This document shows positions 43,214 through 51,767 of a DNA stretch of 64,000 nucleotides, piece by piece. The translations under genes and the position numbers were made by a program. The DNA is from Ferruginibacter sp. (GTDB lineage Bacteria; Bacteroidota; Bacteroidia; Chitinophagales; Chitinophagaceae): contig NZ_JAQBNR010000074.1 in assembly GCF_028288465.1 (NCBI RefSeq), positions 1 through 64,000 of the forward strand. The letters are read 5' to 3'. The notes under the pieces were generated by a model. The model worked only from the letters and a program-made list of their open reading frames with translations. It made no database searches and was not told where the DNA came from. The stretch's first letter is position 1. The number at the start of each line of letters is the position of its first letter.

Positions 43214-43555
43214 ATGTTCCTAAAAACTATTCCGGTTTTACCAGCTGTTAACATCAGGGATACAATTGATTTCTATAGTTCAAAACTCGGTTTTACAGGC
43301 ATCAACCAGGGCGACTATGGGATCCTGAAATTTAAGGATGCTGAAATACACTTATCCATGTGCGACATAAATAAGCCATTCCATCCCGGCAGCTGCTTTA
43401 TTTTAACGGATGATATTGAATGCCTGTATGCAGATTTCTCCGCAAAAGAATTGATTTATCCAAGGACAGTACTGAAGGACAAACCCGGACGATATAAAGA
43501 ATTTAGTATTAAAGACAATAATGGAAACCTGGTACGGTTTGGGCAAAAAAAATAG
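43214..43555 (+). CDS. VOC-family / bleomycin-resistance-like protein
   Basis: A 113-residue single-domain protein: PVLPAVNIRDTIDFYSSKLGFTG, GILKFKDAEIHLSMCD, FILTDDIECLYADF and EFSIKDNNGNLVRFGQ. The layout matches bleomycin-resistance-type dimers of the VOC fold, which bind and sequester ligands rather than catalyse; whether it confers resistance cannot be said. A promoter with TTGT, a 21-base spacer and TACCTTTT lies directly upstream in the 77-base gap shared with the divergent sigma gene. Confidence 0.85.
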   Translation: MFLKTIPVLPAVNIRDTIDFYSSKLGFTGINQGDYGILKFKDAEIHLSMCDINKPFHPGSCFILTDDIECLYADFSAKELIYPRTVLKDKPGRYKEFSIKDNNGNLVRFGQKK

Positions 43556-43609
43556 TTGCAGAAGCATTTGCTAATATTCCATACGTAAATGATGATAGAC
43601 GCGGGCTGA

Positions 43610-44239
43610 TTAATTGGCTGTATTTACTGCCTGCACTTCATAAACGGGGCTGAATAAATATATTTTTCCCGTGGCAATTTCTTTGCATTTAAACCGCTTC
43701 CTTACCCGTTCCTCCTTTAAGAAAACACGGCCTCCCCTGATGGAAAACAAGGCTCCGGCGGGCAAACTTTCAATCAGTAGTACGCCTTCCCTCTTTTTAT
43801 CGTATTTGTACAACACCCTCAGTAGCGCAGTGTCTGCACAACTGCTGGCGGCGGGGTTTTTAAGCGTTTTAAGTAAAGTATGCTGAATATCTGCGGGAAA
43901 AATCTGCTTTGCCAGGAATTGCTCCAGCACTTTGCTGAATTCATTCTTCCACTCCTGGCCATGTGCCTGAACGCGGTGGCCATAGCGTTCAAATGTAAAT
44001 AAATGCGCCAGTTCATGCAGCAGGGTAATTAAAAAAGCATAGGGATTTAAATTGCCATTTACACTGATGCGGTGATTTTTATTAAGATGAGAATTGCGGT
44101 AATCGCCCAGTACCGACTTTCGTTCACGGGTAATGGTTAATTGTACTTTGTAATGCAGCAGGTAGTGAACCACGCCTTCAAAACTGCCTTCTGGTAAATA
44201 ATTTTTTAACTGGTGTAACGGCGCTTCCTGCTTAGGCAT
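43610..44239 (-). CDS. SprT-like zinc metalloprotein
   Basis: A 209-residue protein with the SprT-like zinc site LITLLHELAHLFTFERYGHRVQAHGQEWKNEF: HELAH at residues 75-79 and the third ligand histidine near 94. SprT/Spartan-related proteins are metallopeptidases; bacterial roles are mostly unknown. No signal peptide, so cytoplasmic. Its start overlaps the end of the upstream membrane-protein gene by eight bases, so the two are probably translated together. Confidence 0.87.
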   Translation of the reverse strand: MPKQEAPLHQLKNYLPEGSFEGVVHYLLHYKVQLTITRERKSVLGDYRNSHLNKNHRISVNGNLNPYAFLITLLHELAHLFTFERYGHRVQAHGQEWKNEFSKVLEQFLAKQIFPADIQHTLLKTLKNPAASSCADTALLRVLYKYDKKREGVLLIESLPAGALFSIRGGRVFLKEERVRKRFKCKEIATGKIYLFSPVYEVQAVNTAN

Positions 44240-44627
44240 TTTTTGAACGATTCAGTTTCATAACCATACCAACTTCTGTAGCAAGGTAAACAAAGTAAAT
44301 TACCATGGCTGCAATAACTGTTGGCTTACTGAATTTTTCCTTCATGGTAAACCAGTAAACAAAAACGGCAATTATGCAGGCGAACATTTTAATCATCATA
44401 CCGCCCATTACACTACGTACAAAAACATTGGGGTTGGCATTTTGCAGTGCCTTTTGCTGAATATAAAAAGTGATAAGCGTGAGTATACAAAACAATAAGT
44501 TGGCAATAATAAGCACGTCATTATCTACGCCCCATTTTGCCAACAGGTTTTTAGCTGACATAAAAAAGCCATTACAAAAAATAAACAACAGCAACAGTGG
44601 TATTAAAAATTTTCTCTTTTCCTTCAT
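44232..44627 (-). CDS. Four-helix membrane protein, AtpI-like in layout
   Basis: A 131-residue protein with four hydrophobic helices (about residues 8-24, 38-56, 74-93, 102-122) and basic ends. I do not recognise a named family. Small four-helix proteins beside a bactofilin gene in Bacteroidota often precede the F0F1 ATP synthase genes and resemble AtpI, but no atp genes follow here, so this is only a resemblance. It is followed by the SprT-like gene (eight-base overlap) and preceded by bactofilin. Confidence 0.6.
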   Translation of the reverse strand: MKEKRKFLIPLLLLFIFCNGFFMSAKNLLAKWGVDNDVLIIANLLFCILTLITFYIQQKALQNANPNVFVRSVMGGMMIKMFACIIAVFVYWFTMKEKFSKPTVIAAMVIYFVYLATEVGMVMKLNRSKNA

Positions 44628-44655
44628 TGTTTTTTACTGTTACTGATATAGTTGC

Positions 44656-45060
44656 CTACTGGTTAACCGCTGTGGACAACTCTACATTTAATTCTACCAC
44701 ATTCGCACCCATATGACAACGGCCGTTGAAGGTTGCTGTTGGCTCTACTTCAAGCTTTCCCGCAAAAATATCTCCGTCAATAATACACTTACCCCGTAAC
44801 TGCAGTATTTCTTTGATATCCATCTGCCCGGTTACTTTGCCAAGTACGTCTGCATTTTTTCCTTTGATAGCACCTTCAATCACTCCATCGGCGCCTACTA
44901 AAACTTTTGCTTTGGATGTAAGGTTTCCGATCAGTGTACCGTCAATCCTGATGTCGCCTGTACTTTCTATGTTACCATTGATGGTTGTTCCTGCACCGAT
45001 GATTGTTGTGCTTCCTCCCTGGGCTTCGCTGCCGCCAGATTTAGATTTTGAGTTGAACAT
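44656..45060 (-). CDS. Bactofilin (polymer-forming cytoskeletal protein)
   Basis: A 134-residue protein with the bactofilin beta-helix: TTIIGAGTTINGNIESTGDIRIDGTLIGNLTSKAKVLVGADGVIEGAIKGKNADVLGKVTGQMDIKE and so on, flanked by short unstructured ends (SKSGGSEAQGG and STAVNQ). Bactofilins polymerise on the inner membrane and position cell-wall enzymes, often an M23 peptidase encoded next to them. The adjoining gene at 45292-45690 resembles the membrane half of such a partner. Confidence 0.92.
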   Translation of the reverse strand: MFNSKSKSGGSEAQGGSTTIIGAGTTINGNIESTGDIRIDGTLIGNLTSKAKVLVGADGVIEGAIKGKNADVLGKVTGQMDIKEILQLRGKCIIDGDIFAGKLEVEPTATFNGRCHMGANVVELNVELSTAVNQ

Positions 45061-45291
45061 TGTAATTGATTTTTTTAGGTTTGGAATTGGTTATGTCGAA
45101 ATATCGTATGCAAAATTATTTATTTATCTGTTTAAAAAAATATCAGATAAAAAATATATTCAAAATAGTTAACCTGCAAAGTTCTGAGCTTTCACTGTAT
45201 CCAATTCTTTACCGGCATGACACTTTCTACGAACAGCAATAAAACAACGTCGAAATATAATTAATGGTATGCAATGGTGAATAAGTTTTAA

Positions 45292-45690
45292 CTACTCGTT
45301 CGTATTATCTTCTTTTGGTAAATCTAATTTGTTGGTATCCAGCGAAGGCGTTTTACCTTCTAACACTTTCTTTAAATCATCCAGATATTGCTGTTTAAAT
45401 TTCATTGCATTTTCCATCGAGTCGGCTCTTATTTTTAATTGCCTGTATTCCCTTACCTGCCTTGCATCGCCATACCCAACACCTGGCAAATAGTATTTAA
45501 TCGGCGTAAAAACAATGAGTGCCACCGTTAAAATTGTGAATAAAACAAATGTACTGCTCAAAATAATATATACACTCAGCCTGCTTAAACGGAACTTCAC
45601 CACTTCCTCATAAGTATCCTCATTCATAACCACCAACAGGTACCTGTTGCGTAAACGTTTTAATGTACTGTTACCTTCTACCCGGGCCAT
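45292..45690 (-). CDS. Single-span membrane/coiled-coil protein, like the N-terminus of bactofilin-linked M23 peptidases
   Basis: A 132-residue protein: a basic N-terminus (LKRLRNRYLLVVMNEDTYEEVVKFRLSRLSVY), one membrane helix at about 37-60, the segment FTPIKYYLPGVGYGDARQVREYRQLKIRADSME and a coiled-coil tail. This closely follows the first ~130 residues of the Bacteroidota M23 peptidases that work with bactofilin, but the peptidase domain is absent and the frame ends cleanly. It is either a truncated paralogue or a stand-alone anchor. Upstream of bactofilin on the same strand, 231 bases apart. Confidence 0.6.
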   Translation of the reverse strand: MARVEGNSTLKRLRNRYLLVVMNEDTYEEVVKFRLSRLSVYIILSSTFVLFTILTVALIVFTPIKYYLPGVGYGDARQVREYRQLKIRADSMENAMKFKQQYLDDLKKVLEGKTPSLDTNKLDLPKEDNTNE

Positions 45691-45791
45691 ATTTCATTAT
45701 TGGATGTTAAAAATAAGAAACCAAAAGCATTAAGCCCCACTAATTGGCAAAAATAACCGATATTTAGCCGCATTATTTCAAACAATTATTC

Positions 45792-48700
45792 ATGCAGAAA
45801 AGGATTTTTTTAAGGCTGTTACTGTCGGCTATTTTATTCACTTATGTAAACGTTGTTTTTGCACAGCCTGCATGGACCATAAACCTGCTGGACTCCACCA
45901 AAAGGTCGGCCAAATTTGAAGAACGAAAATTAGGGTCCGAAAAAATGGCCGACAAAAAATTCACCAAAGTGCGCCATATTTTTCAGAATAACTATACTCA
46001 TTTTAATTACTATTACAATGCCCATAATAAAATAAATGCAGTTATTGAACGGGCAAAAGCACAACAAAAAGATGACTATACTAAACTGCTGTCGTATTAC
46101 CCATATAGCCTGGAAGGTACCGCCGCCCAAAAAATTGAGCTTGACTCTGTAATTTATAAAGCCACAGCAGGTATCTTACTACACGATTTGCGTAATGACT
46201 GGGTGGATAATATGTACCTGTTGATGGGACAGGCCTATTTTTTTAAAAAAGATTTTGATTCTGCCGCTGCCACCTTTCAATTCATCAACTACAATCTTTT
46301 TCCGCGTAAAAAAGATGAAGATGATAACCGGGTTGTAGGTACCGGATCAGCCTCCAGTAGTGGCACGTTAAGCATTGCCAACAAAGAAAAAAGAAACATA
46401 CTTCAAAAATTAACTGCGCAGCCGCCCAGCAGAAATGATGCGTTGATCTGGATGATACTGACACTGATAGAACAGAATGAACTGGGGGATGCATCATCAC
46501 TCATTAATACCTTACAGCACGATGACAATTTACCAAAACGCCTGGCAGACGACCTTGCAGAAGTAAATGCATACTGGTTTTACAAACAAAATATTTATGA
46601 CAGTGCAGCTGCGCATTTGGAAGATGCCCTTAGCAATGCCAATTCGAAACAGGACCAGGCCAGATCAGAATTTCTGCTGGCGCAGTTATTTGAAACAACA
46701 CATAAGTACGACAAGGCATCGCTTTATTATAACCGTGCGTCGCAGCATACAACAGATCCCATGATGGATATTTATGCCCAGCTCAACAACGCAAAAATGA
46801 TGAAAGGCACAGATTCTGTTGAACTGAAAAAAGGAATCGGCAACCTGTTGCACATGGCTAAAAAAGACAAGTTTGAATCCTACCGCGATATCATCTATTA
46901 CTCTGCCGGCGACTTATCCATGCAATTACCAGACAGCGCAGCCGCTATATTTTATTACAACAAAAGTTTACGCTATAACGAGCAAAATATTTCTTTTAAA
47001 AATAAAGCCTTTCTGCAACTGGCAGACATTGCTTACAACCGCAAACAATATAAAACAGCTTATGCCATGTACGACAGTCTGCAAGCTGGCGACACTGCAT
47101 TGCGTAGCAGGTTTGATGAAATAGATGAAAGAAAAAATGCACTGGCTAAGATTGTAGAAAAAATAAACATTGTTGAACGGGAAGACAGTTTACAAAAAAT
47201 TGCAGCCATGCCGCTTGCAGAAAGAACTGCTTTTGTAAAAAAAATGGCGAAGCAATACCGTAAATTAAATGGGGGAAAAGAAGAAGAAACTGACAATGGA
47301 TTTACGCCCATTGCTTTTGATAATAATAAAAATCAACCTTCTGACCTTTTTTCAAATGGCAGTAAGGGAGACTGGTATTTTGACAATGCGGCGATGAAAT
47401 CAAAGGGCTCTGCCGATTTTAAAAGAAAATGGGGCACAAGAACCAATACCGATAACTGGAGAAGGAAAAATGCCACTTCAAGTGTTCAAAAGTCAGATGT
47501 TAATACAGCCCCTGCTGATATGGGAGGCGGGGACATGGACGCAGCACCTTCCAAAACCGACTCCGCAGGGGTTACTTTAAAAGATAAGACTGGTGTAAAA
47601 AGTTCTGCAGATGATAAGACTGCACAGCCGCAGGATCAAACCTTTGAAGGGCTGATGGCTAATCTTCCTTTAACGCCTGAAAAATTAACAGAGAGCAATC
47701 ACCTGGTGGCACTTAGTTTATTCGATCTGGCCAAATTATACCAAAGCAGTCTTGAAGATTATCCGCAGGCAATCAGGGGGTATGATGAATCGTTGAGACG
47801 TTTTCCTGATTCCCTTTACAACGGGGATATTTACCTGGGCCTGTACTACTGTTATACCAAACTGGGTGATACGGAAAAGGCAGCCTATTATAAAAATCTT
47901 ATCAATACAAAGTTTGCATCAAGTCCTTCTGAAAAAATACTAAACAGTCCTGCTGGTGGGGATGCTGCAAAGAAAAACGTCGCTGGTACCAAACAATACG
48001 AAGCCATTTACAATTTGTTTATTGAAGGCAAATTTGATGAAGCGCTTGCCGAAAAGAAAAAAGCAGACAGCGTGTATGGCAACAATTATTGGAGCCCTCA
48101 GTTGTTATATATTGAAGCCGTCTACCACATCAAACAACATGAAGACACTGCAGCTATTGTAATATTAAATAACATCATCAGCCTGTATCCCAAAGCACCA
48201 CTAAAAGCAAAGGCGGTAAAAATGGTGGATGTTTTAAAACGCAGGAAAGAAATTGAAAGCTACTTAACGGCGTTGCAGGTTACCAGGGCGAAAGAAGATG
48301 AAGTGATACCGGCACCAAAGGAAAAATTGATAAGAAATGATTCCAACCTGATTGTATCGCCCAAACCTTTTTATGACAGTAGCAAGGCTGTGGTTACTTC
48401 AAAGCCCGCTGTTGCAAAAGATAGTGTAAAAACCGTAGCCCCGCTTATTACAAACGGACCTTTTACATTCAATACAGCAAACCCGCAGAATGTAATTATG
48501 GTATTGGACAAAGTGGATGGAACCTATATCAACGAGTCTAAAAATGCATTCACCCGCTTTGTAGGTGAAAATTTCAGGGATCAGAATATAACGATTGCAA
48601 AAACCGCGATCGACAAAGATATCAGCCTGCTGGTATTTTCTTCTTTTGCCAATGCTGATGCGGCCCTGCAGTTTTTATACCGGGCAAAAAAAGCTGCGCC

Positions 48701-48839
48701 CGATGAAGTGTCCTGGCTGCCGGCTGCAAAATATTCTTTCCTTATTATTTCGGATGCTAATCTTGGGTTGTTGCAAAACAATAAAAATTTAAAAGAATAT
48801 AAAGACCTGCTTAGTAAACAATTCCCGGGCAAATTTTAA
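45792..48839 (+). CDS. porW: Type IX secretion PorW/SprE-like TPR protein
   Basis: A 1015-residue exported protein. After the signal peptide (LLLSAILFTYVNVVFAQ) comes the PorW/SprE-like start KVRHIFQNNYTHFNYYYNAHNKINAVIERAKAQQKDDYTKLL, then many tetratricopeptide-like repeats (about 120-460 and 630-830), a low-complexity stretch (about 500-620) and a C-terminal SPOR-like segment (NVIMVLDKVDGTYINESKNAFTRFVGENF). Known PorW/SprE proteins are lipoproteins needed for T9SS function; this copy shows no lipobox cysteine, so the name rests on overall layout. It is followed by PBP1A. Confidence 0.68.
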   Translation: MQKRIFLRLLLSAILFTYVNVVFAQPAWTINLLDSTKRSAKFEERKLGSEKMADKKFTKVRHIFQNNYTHFNYYYNAHNKINAVIERAKAQQKDDYTKLLSYYPYSLEGTAAQKIELDSVIYKATAGILLHDLRNDWVDNMYLLMGQAYFFKKDFDSAAATFQFINYNLFPRKKDEDDNRVVGTGSASSSGTLSIANKEKRNILQKLTAQPPSRNDALIWMILTLIEQNELGDASSLINTLQHDDNLPKRLADDLAEVNAYWFYKQNIYDSAAAHLEDALSNANSKQDQARSEFLLAQLFETTHKYDKASLYYNRASQHTTDPMMDIYAQLNNAKMMKGTDSVELKKGIGNLLHMAKKDKFESYRDIIYYSAGDLSMQLPDSAAAIFYYNKSLRYNEQNISFKNKAFLQLADIAYNRKQYKTAYAMYDSLQAGDTALRSRFDEIDERKNALAKIVEKINIVEREDSLQKIAAMPLAERTAFVKKMAKQYRKLNGGKEEETDNGFTPIAFDNNKNQPSDLFSNGSKGDWYFDNAAMKSKGSADFKRKWGTRTNTDNWRRKNATSSVQKSDVNTAPADMGGGDMDAAPSKTDSAGVTLKDKTGVKSSADDKTAQPQDQTFEGLMANLPLTPEKLTESNHLVALSLFDLAKLYQSSLEDYPQAIRGYDESLRRFPDSLYNGDIYLGLYYCYTKLGDTEKAAYYKNLINTKFASSPSEKILNSPAGGDAAKKNVAGTKQYEAIYNLFIEGKFDEALAEKKKADSVYGNNYWSPQLLYIEAVYHIKQHEDTAAIVILNNIISLYPKAPLKAKAVKMVDVLKRRKEIESYLTALQVTRAKEDEVIPAPKEKLIRNDSNLIVSPKPFYDSSKAVVTSKPAVAKDSVKTVAPLITNGPFTFNTANPQNVIMVLDKVDGTYINESKNAFTRFVGENFRDQNITIAKTAIDKDISLLVFSSFANADAALQFLYRAKKAAPDEVSWLPAAKYSFLIISDANLGLLQNNKNLKEYKDLLSKQFPGKF

Positions 48840-48916
48840 TAGCTTGCAACCTTGCCACACTAAAACCGGGGCAGAATTTGCTTTGAATCTGAAGACAAAA
48901 ATTTGAAAATAGTATA

Positions 48917-51358
48917 ATGACAAAACCTGTAAAAATTTTATGGCGTGTCTTTTTTGGCGGCCTGCTGCTGGTAATTTTGATTTTTTCAGCTGCCAATTTT
49001 GGCCTGTTGGGTAAGATGCCATCTTTAAAAGAGTTGGAAAACCCGGAAGCAGATCTTGCCAGCGAAGTGTATTCATCTGACGGTAAATTAATGGGTAAAT
49101 ACTACGCCGAAAACCGCAGCGAAGTAAAATATAATGAAATTTCGCCCAATATTATTCATGCCCTGGTAGCAACTGAAGATCAGAATTTTTATGATCACTC
49201 GGGGATAGATGCAAAAGCGGTTGCACGGGCCGTAATTAAATTGGGTACAGATGGCGGCGGCAGCCCTATTACACAACAGCTGGCCAAAATGATGCTGGGA
49301 CAAGGTAAAGGGAATGTACTAAAGAGAGGAACACAAAAAATAAAAGAATGGGTAATTGCCGTGAAACTGGAACGCAATTTTACCAAAGAAGAAATTATCA
49401 CGCTTTATCTTAACAGGGCTCCGTGGGGTAACAATTACGGTATCCGTAATGCTGCCAGAACCTATTTTCAAAAAGAACCAATAGATCTGAATGTGGAAGA
49501 GTCTGCGGTGCTCGTGGGAATGCTGAAGGGTTTTATTTACGATCCTATCCGTCATCCAAGTGCAGCCATAAACCGCAGAAATACGGTTATAGAAAGAATG
49601 GTAGAGTGTAAGCAACATTATCTTACGGATGCACAGGCCCTCAAATACAAGGCAAAGCCACTCATCACCAGTTTTAAGAAGGTAGATGACAATGTAGGTA
49701 TTGCCCCTTATTTCCGTTTTGCCGTTGTTGATAAAATGAAAGACTGGTGCAAAACACATAAAAATCCAAAGACGGGGGAAAACTATGACTTATACAGGGA
49801 TGGGCTTAGAATTTATACTACCATTAATTCTAAAATGCAGCAGTATGCAGAGGAGTCTGTAGTACAGCAAATGCCCATCATTCAAAGAAAATTAAATGCT
49901 TACCTGAGAACAACAAGCGATAAAACTTGGAAGGAGCACGAAAATATTATTGAAGCGGCCATGAAATCGAGTGAACGCTGGAAGAACTTGAAGGAAGAGG
50001 AGATGAAGGATGCTGATATAAAAAAGTCTTTCCTGGTTAAAGTTAAAATGAAAGTATTTGCATGGAATCCCAAGAAAGAACTGGATACCGTAATGACCCC
50101 AAGGGATTCAATTAAATATCACCGGCAGTTGTTGCAAACCTCCTTTGTTGCAATGGACCCTAAAACAGGCGAGGTAAAATGCTGGGTGGGCGGTAACGAT
50201 TTTAAATGGTTTAAATATGACCATGTAACGGCAAGCCGGCAGGTTGGCTCTACCATAAAACCATTGATTTATGCATTGGCCGTACAGGATGCCGGTTACA
50301 CGCCTTCTACAGTTATTGAAGGTGGCCCGGTACAGTATGGCAAAATTTCAAGAACATTTGATGGCGGTGGCGGAACACTGGCCAACTGTCTTGCTTTCTC
50401 AAAGAATACCGCATCAGTAAGATTGACTAATTTACTGGGTGTAAACAGGGTGATTGAATTTGCAAAAAGCGTTGGTATCACTGTGCCGTTACCTCCATAT
50501 ATTTCGCTTGCCCTTGGTTCGGCTGAAATTCCTCTTTTACAAATGCTGCAGGCATATACCATGTTCCCCAATAAAGGTTTTAATACAGAGCCGGTATTCA
50601 TAAGCCGCATAGAAGATAAAAATGGCAATTTACTGGAAGATTATACACAGGTCAATACCAAACAGGTAATGAGTGAGCAGGATGCCTTTACCATGGTAAA
50701 ACTAATGGAAGGTGTTGTAGAAATTGGCACCGGCCGGTCTTTAAACAATTACGGCATCCCAGCCCAGAAGGCAGGTAAGACCGGTACTACCAATGACAAT
50801 GCGGATGGCTGGTTTATGGGATATACACCCGAATTGCTGGCTGGTACCTGGGTTGGTTGCGATGACCCTTTTATCAGGATTTATTCAGGCACAAGTGGTG
50901 GTAACGAAATGGCCTTGCCTAAATGGGGCTATTTTATGAAAAAGGTTTATGATGATAAAAGTCTGGGCTACGGTAAATTAAAAGAATTTGCTGAGCCTGC
51001 GCAAATGTCAAAAGATCCGATCTATGCGGATCAGAATTTTAAAGACATCGTGAATAGTGGCGACAGTAGTAATGCTGCAGGCGATCAGGGCAGCGGAGGT
51101 GCCGGAGATTATATTGGCGATCCTTCTACAGAAAAGCCCTTACAAATCCCCGTTGAAAGCCAGTTCGACGACGGCAAAAAAGATACCGCTTCAAAATCAA
51201 AAGCTAAAGTTGAATTGCCTCCATCTCCTGCTAAGTTACCAGAAGCAACAAAAGATCCGAAAGCTGTTATGCCTGCTCCAATTAAACCATTGGATGATAA
51301 AAATAAAAAAGGGGCCAAGCCGGATAAGGCAAAGAATGGAAAAAGCAATGATTATTAA
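48917..51358 (+). CDS. mrcA: Penicillin-binding protein 1A (bifunctional transglycosylase/transpeptidase)
   Basis: An 813-residue inner-membrane enzyme that polymerises and cross-links peptidoglycan. Membrane anchor at ~8-28. The GT51 domain has VATEDQNFYDHSGIDAKAVARA (Glu87 catalytic) and GGSPITQQLAKMML. The transpeptidase domain has SRQVGSTIKP (Ser445 of SxxK), SKN and AGKTGTTNDNADGWFMGYTP (KTG near 621). The last ~110 residues form a lysine/proline-rich tail (KAKVELPPSPAKLPEATKDPK). It lies 77 bases after porW and ends in a strong terminator. Confidence 0.96.
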   Translation: MTKPVKILWRVFFGGLLLVILIFSAANFGLLGKMPSLKELENPEADLASEVYSSDGKLMGKYYAENRSEVKYNEISPNIIHALVATEDQNFYDHSGIDAKAVARAVIKLGTDGGGSPITQQLAKMMLGQGKGNVLKRGTQKIKEWVIAVKLERNFTKEEIITLYLNRAPWGNNYGIRNAARTYFQKEPIDLNVEESAVLVGMLKGFIYDPIRHPSAAINRRNTVIERMVECKQHYLTDAQALKYKAKPLITSFKKVDDNVGIAPYFRFAVVDKMKDWCKTHKNPKTGENYDLYRDGLRIYTTINSKMQQYAEESVVQQMPIIQRKLNAYLRTTSDKTWKEHENIIEAAMKSSERWKNLKEEEMKDADIKKSFLVKVKMKVFAWNPKKELDTVMTPRDSIKYHRQLLQTSFVAMDPKTGEVKCWVGGNDFKWFKYDHVTASRQVGSTIKPLIYALAVQDAGYTPSTVIEGGPVQYGKISRTFDGGGGTLANCLAFSKNTASVRLTNLLGVNRVIEFAKSVGITVPLPPYISLALGSAEIPLLQMLQAYTMFPNKGFNTEPVFISRIEDKNGNLLEDYTQVNTKQVMSEQDAFTMVKLMEGVVEIGTGRSLNNYGIPAQKAGKTGTTNDNADGWFMGYTPELLAGTWVGCDDPFIRIYSGTSGGNEMALPKWGYFMKKVYDDKSLGYGKLKEFAEPAQMSKDPIYADQNFKDIVNSGDSSNAAGDQGSGGAGDYIGDPSTEKPLQIPVESQFDDGKKDTASKSKAKVELPPSPAKLPEATKDPKAVMPAPIKPLDDKNKKGAKPDKAKNGKSNDY

Positions 51359-51376
51359 CTAATCAATTAATGTAAT

Positions 51377-51408
51377 AAAAAAGCGTGCTGTAACAGGGAC
51401 GCTTTTTT
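51377..51408 (+). terminator. Terminator after PBP1A
   Basis: AAAAAAGCGT (51377-51386), a 12-base loop, ACGCTTTTTT (51399-51408). Confidence 0.8.
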
Positions 51409-51698
51409 GATAGTGCCGGTACAATATTTTCTTACTCATGCTGGTTGTTCGCTTACCACTATCAAGTATCAAAACCACCAGGCCCCGGTAATTTTTGATT
51501 GTATTCCATCAAATTACTTTTGTCATCTGCTCACAACAAAGTTGCAGCAACGACTGTAAATATGCTTTCCGCAGTCCATTTTCCGCAAGGAGTCAGGCTA
51601 ACCTTTACCTGCCAGTTTATCCATATGCTTCCGGCTTTTTTCAACAACACCTTGGCGGTAGCGTCAGCAGATTTACCATATTCATTATCTGACTGCAA
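51409..51698. other. Gap between PBP1A and the PorU2-type gene
   Basis: About 290 bases between two terminators. The minus strand has an open stretch around 51540-51690 without a start codon, and short plus-strand frames occur, but none resembles a family I know. I see no gene. Confidence 0.5.
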
Positions 51699-51730
51699 TA
51701 AAAAAACGTGCTTTATAGCACGCTTTTTTA
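51699..51730. terminator. Bidirectional terminator after the PorU2-type gene
   Basis: GTGCT, loop TTAT, AGCAC (51708-51721) between an A-run and a T-run; works for the minus-strand sortase gene ending at 51768. Confidence 0.8.
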
Positions 51731-51767
51731 TTAATTATTTTCTGTTTGCGAACACATCTATCTGATG

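Noticed and set aside
51495..51765. Short plus-strand frames between PBP1A and the sortase gene
   Set aside because: They cross a terminator, lack family sequence and end inside the convergent gene's tail region.
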